From positions 24,041,463 to 24,105,462 of the forward strand of contig NC_058137.1 of assembly GCF_011075055.1 (NCBI RefSeq): 64,000 bases of DNA, in the 5' to 3' direction. Origin of the DNA: Mangifera indica (lineage: Eukaryota > Streptophyta > Magnoliopsida > Sapindales > Anacardiaceae). Positions 49,140-60,660 of the stretch are shown one piece after another (position 1 is the first letter of the stretch; every line of letters begins with the position of its first letter). The notes under the pieces were generated by a model, which worked only from the letters and a program-made list of their open reading frames with translations, had not been told where the DNA came from and made no database searches. The position numbers and the translations under genes are program-made.

Positions 49140-52100
49140 TTGATGAGTATTTGAGTTTTCGATAGTTAGCAAATAAAAAGTTGAGTAGGTAATAGTCATC
49201 TGGCTGCTTATTTATGTCGATGGGTCCTAAAACGTAGGTACTTAAATGAATGTGATAAAAAAACCTAGAGATTATTGGGATTAATCATCAACCAAAGCAA
49301 ATTTAATTTAGATGTTAAACTCATTTCATCTAATTTTTATTAAAATGTATTCTTCTTTTCTCTCAATAAACTAAATTATTTAAAATCACATTACACTACT
49401 AAATACAGTAATTAATCCATGCTTGAGTTTGTTGTCATATATACATTAATAAGCACCCAACAAACACTATGCCAACCATGAACATAAATGACTTAATTCA
49501 CAATTATAATGGCAAATCCTTAGAAAAAGGTATTAATCCGGCATCCCATATTTACATAAAATATCAAGTTTGGTTTGGTGGGGGCTCTTACATTAATACA
49601 ACACTTGATTATACATAAAAAGAAACCAAGATTGTGGATATTTTATATTGATGTAACAATTCAATAATAAATACTAAAAACAAATTTTGGTTTGTGGGTA
49701 AGTTTCATTTTCACACATATATTGAAGAAAACTAGCTTGTGGGTGTTATATCCATTGATGTGTCAGTATAGCTACACGCAAAAACAAATCCAATTAATGG
49801 GTAATTCAATAATTAATGAAAGGACTTAAATTTGATAAGTGGATGATGGGGATATCTACCTTACCAATATTCTAAGTCAAGAGGTCTCCTATGCAAAGTA
49901 AGGCTAAAAATTGTAGCATTGTTGTTACTTTTTTATCTTTTTGATTAAATGTGCTGAGTTGAGGATTGGTAGTGGGTAAAGGAAAAGAGAGAGATAGGAA
50001 ATGTGACACATAAGATTGTCTAATTTTGTTGACATAAATCAATGTATATATTCTCATATTCACATTCCAAAATTTGAGTTGAGTTGAAATGGGGCTGCAA
50101 AAACTAAAGCAAAATAAAAAATGGACAGTATAAAAGCATAGAATATCAATGGATTCAATCAATCAAAGACATGGGGGCCATGATGGGAACCCTAACTTTC
50201 TTATCTTTGTGAAAGGGAGCACTCATGTACAACTCCATCTAACAATTGATTTTGTTTTCTTTCTCTCTCTCTCCTAACAAATTTCTCTTTAATTTTAGAC
50301 CCCACATTCCAACATCATAAGTCATCTCTTGACAAAATCCATGAAATTTAAACATATAAATGTCAAATTAGAATTGTGATAGGACCCATTTACTATTCCT
50401 AATTTAGTGTGAATCACAACTCGGCCTAACAAATATATTCAAAATGTATGACAGAATTGAGAGGAATAATATCTTATGTATATATTTTTTAATATATAAT
50501 TAGATACATAAATTATATATCATAATGTAATTGAATGTTATTTTATCTTTAATTTAAAATCATTCAATTATATAATGAAATGTCATTTATATATCAAATT
50601 GCTTACCTAAAAGTATGTACTCATAGTTTCATTAAATTCAAACACATGAAATGGTACCAAACCTACAACTCATTTTTAAATCTATGGGAAGATTGTCACA
50701 GACTCAAAACAACTAAGTTTCTTGATGCCAATTTTCACTTTTCTTTTCAATAATTTCTACATAGAGAAAGTATAAGTTATTTGGAATAAAAACTATTTTG
50801 AGCTTAAAGGATTGTATTTAGATATTTTTTTCTTTAAACGTTTCTAGAAAGTAGAAATATAAAAATTTACAAGCTCTAAATTAAATTTACAAAATGGGCC
50901 ACTTGTTTAGAGGATGAAGCAAGTTTTGGGTGTATAGAAACCTAATTTTAGCTTTGATGATGTGGATGGGATGATGCTTCTCTTATAAACTATGCACTTT
51001 CTCATTGTACAATGTAAGAGTAATGGGTAATATAATTTTCTTTTAGAAAGGTATGGTAGGTCAAGATAAGAATCTACAAAACCCCCAAAATATAAAAAAA
51101 GAAGAAAAAGAAGATGGTATAAACCATTCACCTAGAAATCCTATCTTACTCACACAATGCACTATTGTTATTTTTGCCTTTATGGGGGAATTTTAATGAG
51201 GTGCCATAGATTTGGTTTTGGTGGAGTAAGGCTAAAGATAAAGACATAAGTTATTGCTCATTTGAATCTAGAAAACCCCACTATGAAATGGAATATTGAA
51301 AAGTGTTCATCAATAAAGAAACCAAAAAGAGTTAAGGGAGCAAAAACTACTTGCAACATCTGCCTCTTCCACTAACTATTTGCCAAGACTCTCAAATCTT
51401 GCTCATCCCATAATGGGATCTTGGGGTTTGTGGTTGCAAAGCCAATTCCTCCATCTTGGGTAAAATCATTGTACCCACTTTGCGCTAAAGTGTTTTTTAA
51501 TAGTGTTCTCATTTTTTTTATCTACTTTTGGCACCCATTCAAGCAAAAGCTAAACACTCAAATAATTCATGTTGTTTGGTTGAGGCAAGTGGTACACATG
51601 ATATCTAATAGATAGACTGAAAGAATGTGTTGAGATTATTGGATTTCCACTTAGTATAGTTTCACATATTTTAATATTTCAAAGTTCATTCTCTTGAAAT
51701 CATCATCTCTATCAAGAATAAAACCCAAAAAATATAAGCAAGTTAAAAGGCTTAAAACCTATCCTATGTTCATATATGTTTGTATATTTTAAGAGTTAGT
51801 GCATAGACTCTAAATTTGACCCTAATCATCTTTTCTATTTCTAACATATCCACCCAATTTAGATGATTCTGAAGCATAACCCCTTTGATACGTGTAAGCA
51901 TCAATAATTTGCACATATAGATTGAAGTCTAGATTTTTTTTTTCTTGAAATTCTTGAATACCCTTTTCAAAAAGTTGAAAATTCTAACAGTGAAAGAGAC
52001 AGGAGGTTGAAATCAAATTAAGGTGACAATACAAAGAATGAAGAATCAAAAGTGGACCGAATCAATGGATGAAACATTTGGTACTATCACCATTATATGT

Positions 52101-53590
52101 GTGCAATGGACAACAATTTATTGCACAAATATAAGGTAAATTTGGCCCACCCATAATGGCCCTTCACAAAATTTGTCCCTAGGAATAAAACCTTAGTTGT
52201 GACTCTGACTCCATCTTACTTTAATAAAATATGGGAAACTGGGGCTGGCTAATGGCTATTCTATTGGGACTTAATTTGATTTTGAAGGCTGCGTCTGGAC
52301 CGTGTTCCACATTTTTGACTAATTATTTCTACTTTAAATAATTAATAGATAATCCCACCATTACTTTGTTATAATCAATCACAATTGATTAATTAGTATT
52401 AATTATTATAATAATAATAATAATAATAGTGTTAATCAATTACAAGTTGGATGGATGGTTCATAGTAATTTGACAATGTGAATGCTCCATTTCTCCCACC
52501 CCTTTTGTTACTTTCTTGTATAGGCTTTGGAATATTTATGCTTTTTTAGCTAACAAAGTGCCATTATTATCAACTCATATAGGTTTAATTATTTTACAAT
52601 TATTAATGCTTTCTGGGATCCAAAAACTTCAAAAATTGGCACTCAACCCCCATGTTATTTTAACTGGGTTTTTGAGAAATTATATAATTTTTTTTTGTTT
52701 TTGAGGAACATTAATGATGATGCTGTGTTATGGGCCCATTTCATTCATGTGAGAGGGGTCAAATCAAGTACACTGTTTGTGATGAAAACAAAATGGGAAT
52801 ACGAAACAAGAAGACAGAGGTGAGCTAATAAATAAGATAGGAGAGAGGGGTCATAGGACCCATAATGAACTGTAAATTTTAATTAAAATAATAATAGAAT
52901 TATTGAAAGGGATGGCATGTAATGTCATGTCATGTCCCCATCATTGAAATTGGCCCCCTATCTTTAACTTATTATTGGGTTAGGTATGTTAGCCGGTGGG
53001 GAATGTTATCTCCCTTTTTATTAACTATTAATTTCATATCCAAAGCATGAGAGACTCCATGCCAATTTTGAATGGATGTGACCCTTTGAGAAATTTGTGT
53101 CATTGAAGTAACCATTCATCCCACATTTATTAAACGGACTTAGCGTAAAAAATAGTTTGAAAGGTATAGATTTGAGATTCTAACCATCAGAATTAGGGTT
53201 CAAATCTTTTTTTATAATATTTCAAGATTAAACTCTGATACAGTAATTATAAAATTGATCAATGAATCCAAAGTTTCACCTGCTTAGTAAATATATGTAC
53301 ATGTTCTTCTCCCCCTAAATTAGGGTTTGGTGGAGATGATACACACGGGAAACATTAATGAGCATTCAAATTACCTTTCTGCTTCTTGCATTGGCAATAT
53401 ATAATTCATTCTTTCTTTCTCTCTATGGGCCAATCAACTGTGTTTGGACCCAGTAAGGCCTACATAAGGAAAAGCCAGCCCAAATATAAATGAAGCCTGT
53501 CTGATATGGACTGGGGTGAGCCCACATATTTTATTTAATATTTATATCATTTTTGCTTAATTAGCTCACTTTCCTTCGATCCTCTTGCAT
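49140..53590. other. AT-rich intergenic DNA
   Basis: No gene recognised. It has a (TAA)n run at about 52405-52428, a CT-rich run near 50265, and small open frames without similarity. Confidence 0.45.
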
Positions 53591-54190
53591 TATAGAATGT
53601 CAAAAGTATTTTACATAGCAAAGCTATAATTCAGCATGTTTATAAATGTGTTATAATCTACTCCACTTATGCCCTTGTTTCAAGCTCAAGAAACAGGCAA
53701 GTCCCCCATCCTTTCTTCTAGATTCGCAATTTTATAGAAAATTATGAAGTTTATACAAATTTGATAAAATGTGAAAACAAATCTAATAAAAAGATCAAAA
53801 CAAAACATTATAAATGATACATTTGACAATTCAACTAGTGACAAAATAAACAAACTATATGCTTTCTTAATGTATTCTTCATTATGTTTTCAAAGCCTGT
53901 TTTTAGATAGATGGTTAAAAAAATTTTGTCCAATGTCATTCTATATTTACATCATTAGATGAGAATTCATAGATAAACGAGATAGCTGATGGAACACCAT
54001 CTTGTCTCAATATCATAGAATAATTTGTAATGCAGTTATCTTTTAAAAAAATGTTACACATACAAAGCTAAAATTCTAACTTATGTGATAGTTGATTTGA
54101 GAACATCTTTTTATCTATAGATGATGAGATAAGTGAATTAACTTGTAAAATCAATTACCACATGAATAAAAATCCCAACTATTTTTTGCA
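53590..54190. repeat. Diverged copy of sequence at 54.7-55.0 kb
   Basis: gtgttataatctactccact, tcaagctcaagaaacag and acatttgacaattcaac match, in the same order and spacing, ttgtgataagctactccaca, tcaggctaaagaaacag and aatttgacaattcaac at 54740-54905. This points to a duplication of about 1.1 kb downstream of the PORR gene. Confidence 0.6.
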
Positions 54191-54279
54191 TTGAGTTATC
54201 CATAGTATGAAGATTTGAGTGAAGATGTATTTGCAACTTCAGTTCTAGACTCAACAAGTTGGGAATTGGGAACTAGAGG

Positions 54280-54440
54280 GTTTCGAGATAAAGTGACTAC
54301 ACTAGGGCAAGATGGAAGACCATCACTAACCATGTTAACATGACAAAAACTAAGCTTGAGAATGAGGTTTACAGGATATCTAGCGACAAGAACTAGTGCA
54401 AGACAGAAAATCGTCACTAACCCTATTAACATGCCAAAAA
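54280..54440. repeat. Tandem doublet, unit about 105 bases
   Basis: 'gcaagatggaagaccatcactaaccatgttaac' type sequence at about 54305 recurs as 'gcaagacagaaaatcgtcactaaccctattaac' at about 54400. The linking segment 'gagaatgaggtttacaggat' resembles units at 55.19-55.40 kb. Confidence 0.55.
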
Positions 54441-54479
54441 AAAAAACACTCCTAAGAATAGGAAGGCTGTATATGTCTT

Positions 54480-54735
54480 CTATCATTATGTAGCAGCAAG
54501 AATTTATCTCTCCTAGCACTATATGCAACAAAGGACATTTATCTATCAAATTTGAACCATCATAAGCTTCTTTGAGGAATAATACTTATAGCACCGTTAC
54601 TGGCAATACAAACTATTCCATGATACTTAAACAAACAAAGAAGTAATCTATGCAGTAACACATACTCTGAATAAAAAGCATCCAACTAAGCTGATGCCAT
54701 TCTCTTCTCCACTGTTAACATATTCAAAATGTTCA
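54480..54735 (-). pseudogene. Duplicated 3' end of the neighbouring PORR gene
   Basis: This matches 55655-55905 in order and strand: gaatttatctctc, ggacatttatctatcaaa, gaaccatcataagcttcttt, ccatgatacttaa, caaacaaagaagtaatctat and tgccattctcttctcca. Translated, it resembles the PORR C-terminus (LIDKCPLL, KEAYDGS) but is interrupted by indels and lacks everything upstream. It is a broken partial copy about 1.1 kb downstream of the gene it came from. Confidence 0.8.
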
Positions 54736-55189
54736 ACAAATTGTGATAAGCTACTCCACACTTGCCCTCATTTCAGGCTAAAGAAACAGCCACATTGTCA
54801 ATCTTTGCATCTACATTTCCAATTTCTAGAAGATATATATGAAGATTATAATACTTTGAATGTCAAATGTAAACTGCTAGAGGCAGCAAATTTGACAATT
54901 CAACCAAGAGAGAAAATTAACCATAGGCTTCTAGAACGTATTTTTTAAGTGTAAGAAGCCTGATCATAAAATTAATCATGAGATGAAAATGAACAATTTT
55001 CAGATATTTCAATAACAATTAAACTTGGTAGTGGGCTTCTGTTTATTCAGAATTCAAGAGAGTCCTGATTTATACTTGAATTGACAATGGGAGATTCAAG
55101 GTTCAAGAAATAGGTCAAAGTTACTTCATATTTCATTAATGCTAAAAATTTGCTCATAAATCTTCTTGAGCATCACCAACCCTGCAAAA

Positions 55190-55405
55190 ATGCCAAAACA
55201 TAGTGTCAGGAAGGAGAAGTTGTACAAGACTTCCCCAACAGAAACCAGTGTTAGACAGATCATCACTACGCCCATTCATGCCAAAAGATAGTCTTAAGAA
55301 TGAGAAGGTTGTGCAATACTTCTAGCAACAAGAACAAGTGCAACATAAATGGCCAACACTAACCTATTACTATTAAGATATCAAAAGGTAGTTCAAGAAC
55401 ATGAA
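55190..55405. repeat. Degenerate tandem repeat downstream of the PORR gene
   Basis: Two to three units of roughly 80-105 bases share the order atgccaaaa(c/g)ata, gtcttaagaatgagaaggtt, gtgcaatacttc, agcaacaagaacaagtg, ccaacactaaccta. They are related to the doublet at 54.3-54.44 kb, so unit expansion and block duplication both occurred here. Confidence 0.55.
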
Positions 55406-55634
55406 TGGTATAGAGGAGCTGAAAAACCATTTTCTTCATGTTCAGTCCATCCAACAAGGGGTTTATCATCCCTGACACGTTGTACTACGCATTTTGTCAT
55501 TTTTTTAATCTTTTCCTCAAACTAGTTTTTTCATTAGGAAATTTATGAAACCCAGTAAATAACTGTTAAATTAACCAACCGATTTGCTAAACTGGTATAT
55601 AACAACAAATGAAACAAAAAGTTTCAGTAACAAT

Positions 55635-56858
55635 CTATAATGAAGGCATCACAGTACAAGAATTTATCTCTCTCCTACCAGTAAGTGCCATAAATCTATC
55701 ATTATGTGACAACAGAGGACATTTATCTATCAAACTTGAACCATCATAAGCTTCTTTAAGGAACACGGTACTTCTAGCACCTTTGTTGGTAATATAAAAT
55801 ATACCATGATACTTAATCAAACAAAGAAGCAATCTATGCGGTAACAGATACTCTGAATGAAATGCATCCAATTGGGAAGATGTCATTCTCTTCTCCATAG
55901 TTAAATTGAGGAGTTCATGAAGCACAGCCACCACTCTTTTTCGAGCTTTTGGATCTGCTAATTCATATCTCCTCGCATTCAAGTATGGAGAGGGGAATTC
56001 CATTCTCTGCCACCTCTGTAGTTCCTCGAGGTATCTCATGTTTGGTCTAAAACCAGCAGGAAAACACATCTTAAAAGCAAAAGGACCCAAATAGTTACCA
56101 TCTTTTGTGATCCTAACCTTCTTTTGAGCTCCACTGGAGTTCAAAATCCCTTTGCGTGCTAACCTTTCCTCACGTGCAGTGAATGCCAATGAAGAGTCCC
56201 AATTTTCCAAATAAAGATAAGCTTTGCCGTTGAATTCTTTCACTGAAAAGAACTCTGGGTACTTTGGAATCAATGTCTTCTTAAAGTCTTGAGGCAAACC
56301 CAATTCTGAGTCTATACATTCAATCTTTTCTAAAGGTATCCTACAGTCAACAGACATCATTAGCAACTTCCTTAGATTCTTAACCAAAATGGGTTCCATT
56401 AACGCTCTTGCTTCAGGCTCTTCATTGGAAATCTTTTTAGCCTTTTCAGTGAGAGTAACAAAAGGAGGGCTTCTATCACTGCCACCACCAACATGGAATA
56501 TTGTAGGGTACTTCTCAATGATAGACATGAAGTTCCATTTCTGAACAAACCCAACTTGCTTTTCAAGGTCCCGGAGAAAGAGAGATTGGTGCTTTTGAGA
56601 TTGGATGATGGACTTGAGTTGCAATATTAATGATGGCTTCTTTTGTAAGTCAATTGCTCTGTCTAGTTCATGATCTCTGTGGTATATTTTCTTCTTGGGT
56701 CTCCATCCACCACTTGATTTTTGCTTCTTTGGAACCCACATAGAACCTGATTTTTGAATCAGGATTGGAGATGACAATGCATAAGAGTCCAAAGTTTGGT
56801 GGAAGAAGGACAAACCGGATCTTCTGTACATGATGTGGGAACTATAAAGAATGTTCAC
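55635..56858 (-). CDS. PORR-domain organelle RNA-splicing factor (WTF family)
   Basis: Plant organelle RNA recognition proteins bind group II introns and promote their splicing in chloroplasts or mitochondria. This single-exon gene encodes 407 residues. The first 40 residues are rich in Ser, Arg and hydrophobics and low in acids, as expected for an organelle transit peptide, and are followed by the basic patch RPKKKIYHRDHELDRAIDLQ. The PORR region runs from about residue 60 to 380, with LRDLEKQVGFVQKWNFMSII, EKYPTIFHV, GLPQDFKKTLIPKYPEFFSV, FPAGFRPNMRYLEELQRWQ, FPSPYLNARRYE and LPHRLLLCLIKYHGIFYITN. The IPKYP and KYHGIFY motifs are family hallmarks. WTF9 is a possible counterpart, but I cannot assign the exact member. 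The upstream ATG at 56858 is used; a second Met at residue 10 is possible. Confidence 0.93.
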   Translation of the reverse strand: MNILYSSHIMYRRSGLSFFHQTLDSYALSSPILIQKSGSMWVPKKQKSSGGWRPKKKIYHRDHELDRAIDLQKKPSLILQLKSIIQSQKHQSLFLRDLEKQVGFVQKWNFMSIIEKYPTIFHVGGGSDRSPPFVTLTEKAKKISNEEPEARALMEPILVKNLRKLLMMSVDCRIPLEKIECIDSELGLPQDFKKTLIPKYPEFFSVKEFNGKAYLYLENWDSSLAFTAREERLARKGILNSSGAQKKVRITKDGNYLGPFAFKMCFPAGFRPNMRYLEELQRWQRMEFPSPYLNARRYELADPKARKRVVAVLHELLNLTMEKRMTSSQLDAFHSEYLLPHRLLLCLIKYHGIFYITNKGARSTVFLKEAYDGSSLIDKCPLLSHNDRFMALTGRREINSCTVMPSL

Positions 56859-57585
56859 TAAGAAAAATAGTTGAACAGTTAATCTGCAAAAGTTGTAGCA
56901 TTACAAAGACGTGATCATTTTCTCTTCCAAATATTCTATTCTAACCAGTGACATCTGCTCAATAGCTTAAACACTGCAATAAAGAACAGGAAAAATAAAA
57001 AGCAAATTAATGGATTTATGTTTATAAAACATCAAAACTTGTAAACCAGTAAAGAAACAGTAAGTTTCAATGATATAAAAATACTAAAAAGTAGAGAAGA
57101 AAGTGCGAACAAAAAATTATAAGTGTTTCACAGTTCTACCAGAAAGAGAGTGTTTTTCAGAAATCATCTTCACCTATTGTTGGCAGAGAGGTTCATGCGA
57201 TTATATATAATCAAATTTGAGCAGTTTACCATTCATATGCAATTAGTAAAATAAATCAACTTGAACCCAAAGGCTCTCCTAATGAACGTATTTGTCAGGA
57301 TGACATAAGTGAATTTTGTTGTAAGGTCCTGTTTGTAATTTGTCATTAGTTAAGGGATCTTTTTGTTATTGAATTCATTTGTTGCTTTGTAATTCTTGAG
57401 GGGGTTTTCGTGATTCAAAGTTCATGTAGCAATTTACCGGCCTACATTTGGAAACTTTGATTTCGTGGTGAATAGACACAACGGCAGCAAAATCCAGTGG
57501 AAAGTAACTTGTTAGCAAAACCCTAATTCTCCTTGAAATCCCTCTTCTCTGTTGAAGTTTGGGTTCAGAATTGTGAAACCAAACC
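56859..57585. promoter_or_regulatory. Shared upstream region of PORR and ISY1 genes
   Basis: The two genes are divergent, with 727 bases between start codons. An AAACCCTAA telo-box lies at 57518-57526, 60 bases above the ISY1 ATG. This motif is frequent in promoters of translation and RNA-processing genes. The PORR side (56880-57000) has 'cctgttctttattgcag' in PORR orientation, a possible 3' splice site for a 5' UTR intron. Confidence 0.55.
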
Positions 57586-58485
57586 ATGGCTCGAAACGAA
57601 GAGAAAGCTCAGTCCATGCTCAATCGATTCATCGCGTTAAAGGCTGAAGAAAAGAAAAAACCTAAAGAACAACGTCCATATCTAGCCTCGGAGTGTCGTG
57701 ATCTCGCCGAGGCCGACAAACAGCGCCAGCAAATCATGCGCGAAATCGGCCGCAAAGTCGCCGAGATTCAAAACGAAGGCCTTGGGGAGCACCGCCTCCG
57801 CGACCTCAACGACGAGATTAATAAACTAATTCGCAAGAAATCGCACTGGGAGCGACGAATAGTTGAACTTGGCGGGCCTAATTACACTAAACATTCTGCG
57901 AAAATGACGGATTTAGACGGAAATATTGTTGATGTTCCAAACCCTGGCCGGCGTGGCCCTGGCTATCGGTACTTTGGGGCGGCAAAGAAGTTGCCAGGTG
58001 TAAGGGAGTTGTTTGAGAAACCGCCTGAGTTGAGGAAGAGAAGAACCCGGTATGATATTTATAAGAGGATTGATGCGAGCTATTATGGGTATAGAGATGA
58101 CGAGGATGGGGTTTTGGAGAGAGTGGAGGGGCTTGCGAAGGTGAAAATGAGGGTGGAGGCAGAGGAGGAGTGGCGAAGGATGGAGGAGATAAGGAGAGAA
58201 GCTAAGAAGGCCGTCAAAAGTGGGGAAGTGGCAAGTGTTGGGGTTCTGAAGGATCTATTGTTTGAGGAGGAAGAAGATGTGGTGGAGGAGGAGAGGAGGG
58301 AGATGGAGAGGGAGAAAATTGAGAAGGAGAGGGAGTTTGTGGTACATGTGCCATTGCCAGATGAGAAGGAGATTGAAAAGATGGTGGTTGAGAGGAAGAA
58401 GATGGAATTGTTGAAGAAGTATGCTACTGAAGGCTTGGTGGAAGAGCAGAATGAGGCAAAAGCTCTGCTTAACATTCACCGCTAG
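57586..58485 (+). CDS. ISY1: Pre-mRNA-splicing factor ISY1
   Basis: Component of the Prp19/NTC-associated spliceosome, acting around the first catalytic step. The intronless 299-residue ORF starts with the invariant MARNEEKAQSMLNRFIALKA. It continues with RPYLASECRDLAEADKWRQ-type sequence (here DKQRQQIMREIGRKVAEIQN), LRDLNDEINKLIRKKSHWER, ELGGPNYTKHSAKM, NPGRRGPGYRYFGAAKKLPG and RRTRYDIYKRIDASYYGYRD. The C-terminal third is Glu/Lys/Arg-rich coiled coil ending in EAKALLNIHR. Length agrees with the family. The C-terminal part is purine-rich, which makes the opposite strand look open. Lack of introns is normal for plant ISY1 as far as I recall. Confidence 0.97.
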   Translation: MARNEEKAQSMLNRFIALKAEEKKKPKEQRPYLASECRDLAEADKQRQQIMREIGRKVAEIQNEGLGEHRLRDLNDEINKLIRKKSHWERRIVELGGPNYTKHSAKMTDLDGNIVDVPNPGRRGPGYRYFGAAKKLPGVRELFEKPPELRKRRTRYDIYKRIDASYYGYRDDEDGVLERVEGLAKVKMRVEAEEEWRRMEEIRREAKKAVKSGEVASVGVLKDLLFEEEEDVVEEERREMEREKIEKEREFVVHVPLPDEKEIEKMVVERKKMELLKKYATEGLVEEQNEAKALLNIHR

Positions 58486-60341
58486 ATTAAGAGAATGACA
58501 ATGTTAGTAAGATTTTGTTTAGCTGTTGTGAAACAATAGTTGCTTTATTCAGTTGAATCCTTATGCTTTTGCTTAGTTGATTGGAAATTTGTTGATATAA
58601 ATATTATTTTTCTTATTATATTTCCTCTACTAGAATAGAGACGAGTGTTCTAATTTCTGCGCTTACTGATATTTGTACATGGAGGCTCTTTCTACTGAAT
58701 GTGGACTTGGAGAAATTCTAATTGATATTGAAAATACAGAATTCAACTTTTCTCCAGAAAGTTAACTTAGAACAACAAATATTGATGGAGTAAAATTCTA
58801 AATCTCGGGGGAGTGAGATTGAGGAAGATTTTGGAGTTACTCCATTAATGTTGACTAGTGCTTCTTGCAGTGAGGATATAATTATTACATGAAGGAAGCA
58901 CTTGAAAAATTATAAAATTTAGAGTGAAAGTTCTCTTCATCATTCCCTGAAAGAGAACTTAAATGTGATAGAGCCTTTAGTTTTGTGAATTTATTTTAGA
59001 GTCTTGTACTTGGAGTGGGCTGAATGAGAAAGAGCAATCTTTCTTGCTAGTGAGAATTTTAACGAAGCAACCATCTTTGCCGCTGTCCATAGCATATTAT
59101 ATAGCCATTACAATACAAGATTGAGTATTTGGATTGAATATGTGGTGTTGGAATATGATTGATCTATGATACGAGTCTGCAAGATATGTTATGATAGAAA
59201 ATGTTGAGATGCATAATTTGATCCAATTGTGAATTTGGAAAAATTCTGATTAACTGGGGAGGTATTTTTTTGAAATGATTCAGTAGCAAGGGACTGAAAA
59301 TCTTTTTAAATTTTGAGGATGAACTTTCTTAGGGGCATAGGATTGTAGTGCTCCAAAATGATTTATATCTGAATTTTGATAGAGAAGAAATATTGTGTAG
59401 AGCAATTTTTAACTTAGCCATATAATTTTACAATGGCAGTGAGTGGATCAATATATGTGAAGCTGGATTTCCTTGTCTTAAACAAGAATGTCTTTAGGGA
59501 TTAGGTTAATAACCTTTCAGCCATATACAAAAGAAGGAAATTTAAATAGAGAAGGTGAGAGCACCCATGTGGTTATGTGATGGAAAAGGAAAAAGGAGGA
59601 GAAAGCCTCCCTGCCTCCAGCAGGAAGAGAGGAGTGAGAAGCAGTGGGGTGATCAAGAAGAGGAAAGAGTGTGGTGAAAGCACCCATGTGGTTATGTGCT
59701 GACTGAACAATATGAAACTGAAAATTGTTCCAGTTTTTAGATGAAGTATTAAAGTTTAACCTGTTACATGGATTCTCTTACAGCATTCAGTGTTAAGAAA
59801 TGTAGCTTGAGATGTTGGTTATGCAGTTTTCTTAGATGTGGCTTAACTTTAGGACTAATTGGAATTATCTTAAATTTTTAACCCTTAATGAGTTTTCAGT
59901 GTGAAGGTTTCTGTCAGCTACTTTTTTCCTGTTACAAATAGGAATATATTTTCAGTGTTATTATAAGATTGGATATCATTCAATCACGTTATGATATATA
60001 TAAATATGTATTTATTTATATATTTAAAATGAATACGTATAAGATTGTGTCTTTTAAAAATATGAGTCATTTCATTTGTTCCAAAAAAAAGTAGTCAAGT
60101 TATTATTATTATTTTCATATAAACTCAAATGAACCATCCATATTGCCTTTTTCTACAGTTCACACCGTACTTCAAACTCCAGAAACAACAAGTACTTATA
60201 TTGCAGACTTCCAAACAAATATATAATCATCTACTTCAACATTTTATATCAATAAACTTCTAGGTACTTTCGGCAAAACTATTGATGCTCATAAAATTAG
60301 CAAGGTCCCATGTGAAAGAAGGAAACAGATATAGAACGTAC
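58486..60341. other. Intergenic DNA between ISY1 and ribosomal P1 exon
   Basis: No coding exon recognised on either strand, including the expected later exons of the P1 gene. A 19-base direct repeat, gcacccatgtggttatgtg, occurs at 59561-59579 and 59680-59698 in a purine-rich segment. Confidence 0.5.
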
Positions 60342-60410
60342 AGTAATAGCGATTCCATCGTCCTGGAGAATGAGAGAAGCGTAGGTGCAAGCAAGCTCTC
60401 CGGTCGACAT
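60342..60410 (-). pseudogene. RPP1: 60S acidic ribosomal protein P1, first coding exon only
   Basis: The 23 residues MSTGELACTYASLILQDDGI plus AIT match the N-terminus of plant P1, a ribosomal stalk protein. A good donor (act|gtacgt) follows. Upstream, ATG is preceded by a 3' splice site (tttgcag|aaagaag), so a 5' UTR intron exists as in normal P1 genes. The next exon, which should encode AEKI-type sequence and the Ala/Gly-rich hinge with the acidic GFSLFD tail, was not found in the 1.8 kb downstream. This is either a gene whose 3' part was lost or one with an unusually long intron interrupted by other DNA. ISY1, on the other strand, bounds it at 58485. Confidence 0.7.
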
Positions 60411-60660
60411 TTTTTCTTCTTTCTGCAAATAACACTAACAAGAAAAGTGAAAATGAACATATTCATAGATCCTATCATAGTAAACTTTGCCGAAAAATAC
60501 CAATAAATACTACCACAGTCGGAAATTAAGCGCCGGAGAGTATTGAGTTATGGGGCGAAGTTGTAAGTTCTTGTAATATTAAGCCCTAAATTTCGGATTC
60601 ATATAGGGTCGGTAAACTTACGTCTTCGGACTCTGGAGTCAGCCCAACAACCAACAAAAG
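60411..60660 (-). promoter_or_regulatory. P1 promoter and 5' UTR intron
   Basis: In gene orientation, a site II motif TGGGCT (60646-60641) is followed by a telo-box-like TTTAGGGCTTAA (60591-60580) and then the 5' UTR intron ending at 60423. The pairing of site II and telo-box is typical of plant ribosomal-protein promoters, which supports an originally functional promoter. Confidence 0.6.

Noticed and set aside
58083..58475. 130-codon Ser-rich open frame opposite ISY1
   Set aside because: Shadow of the purine-rich ISY1 coding strand.
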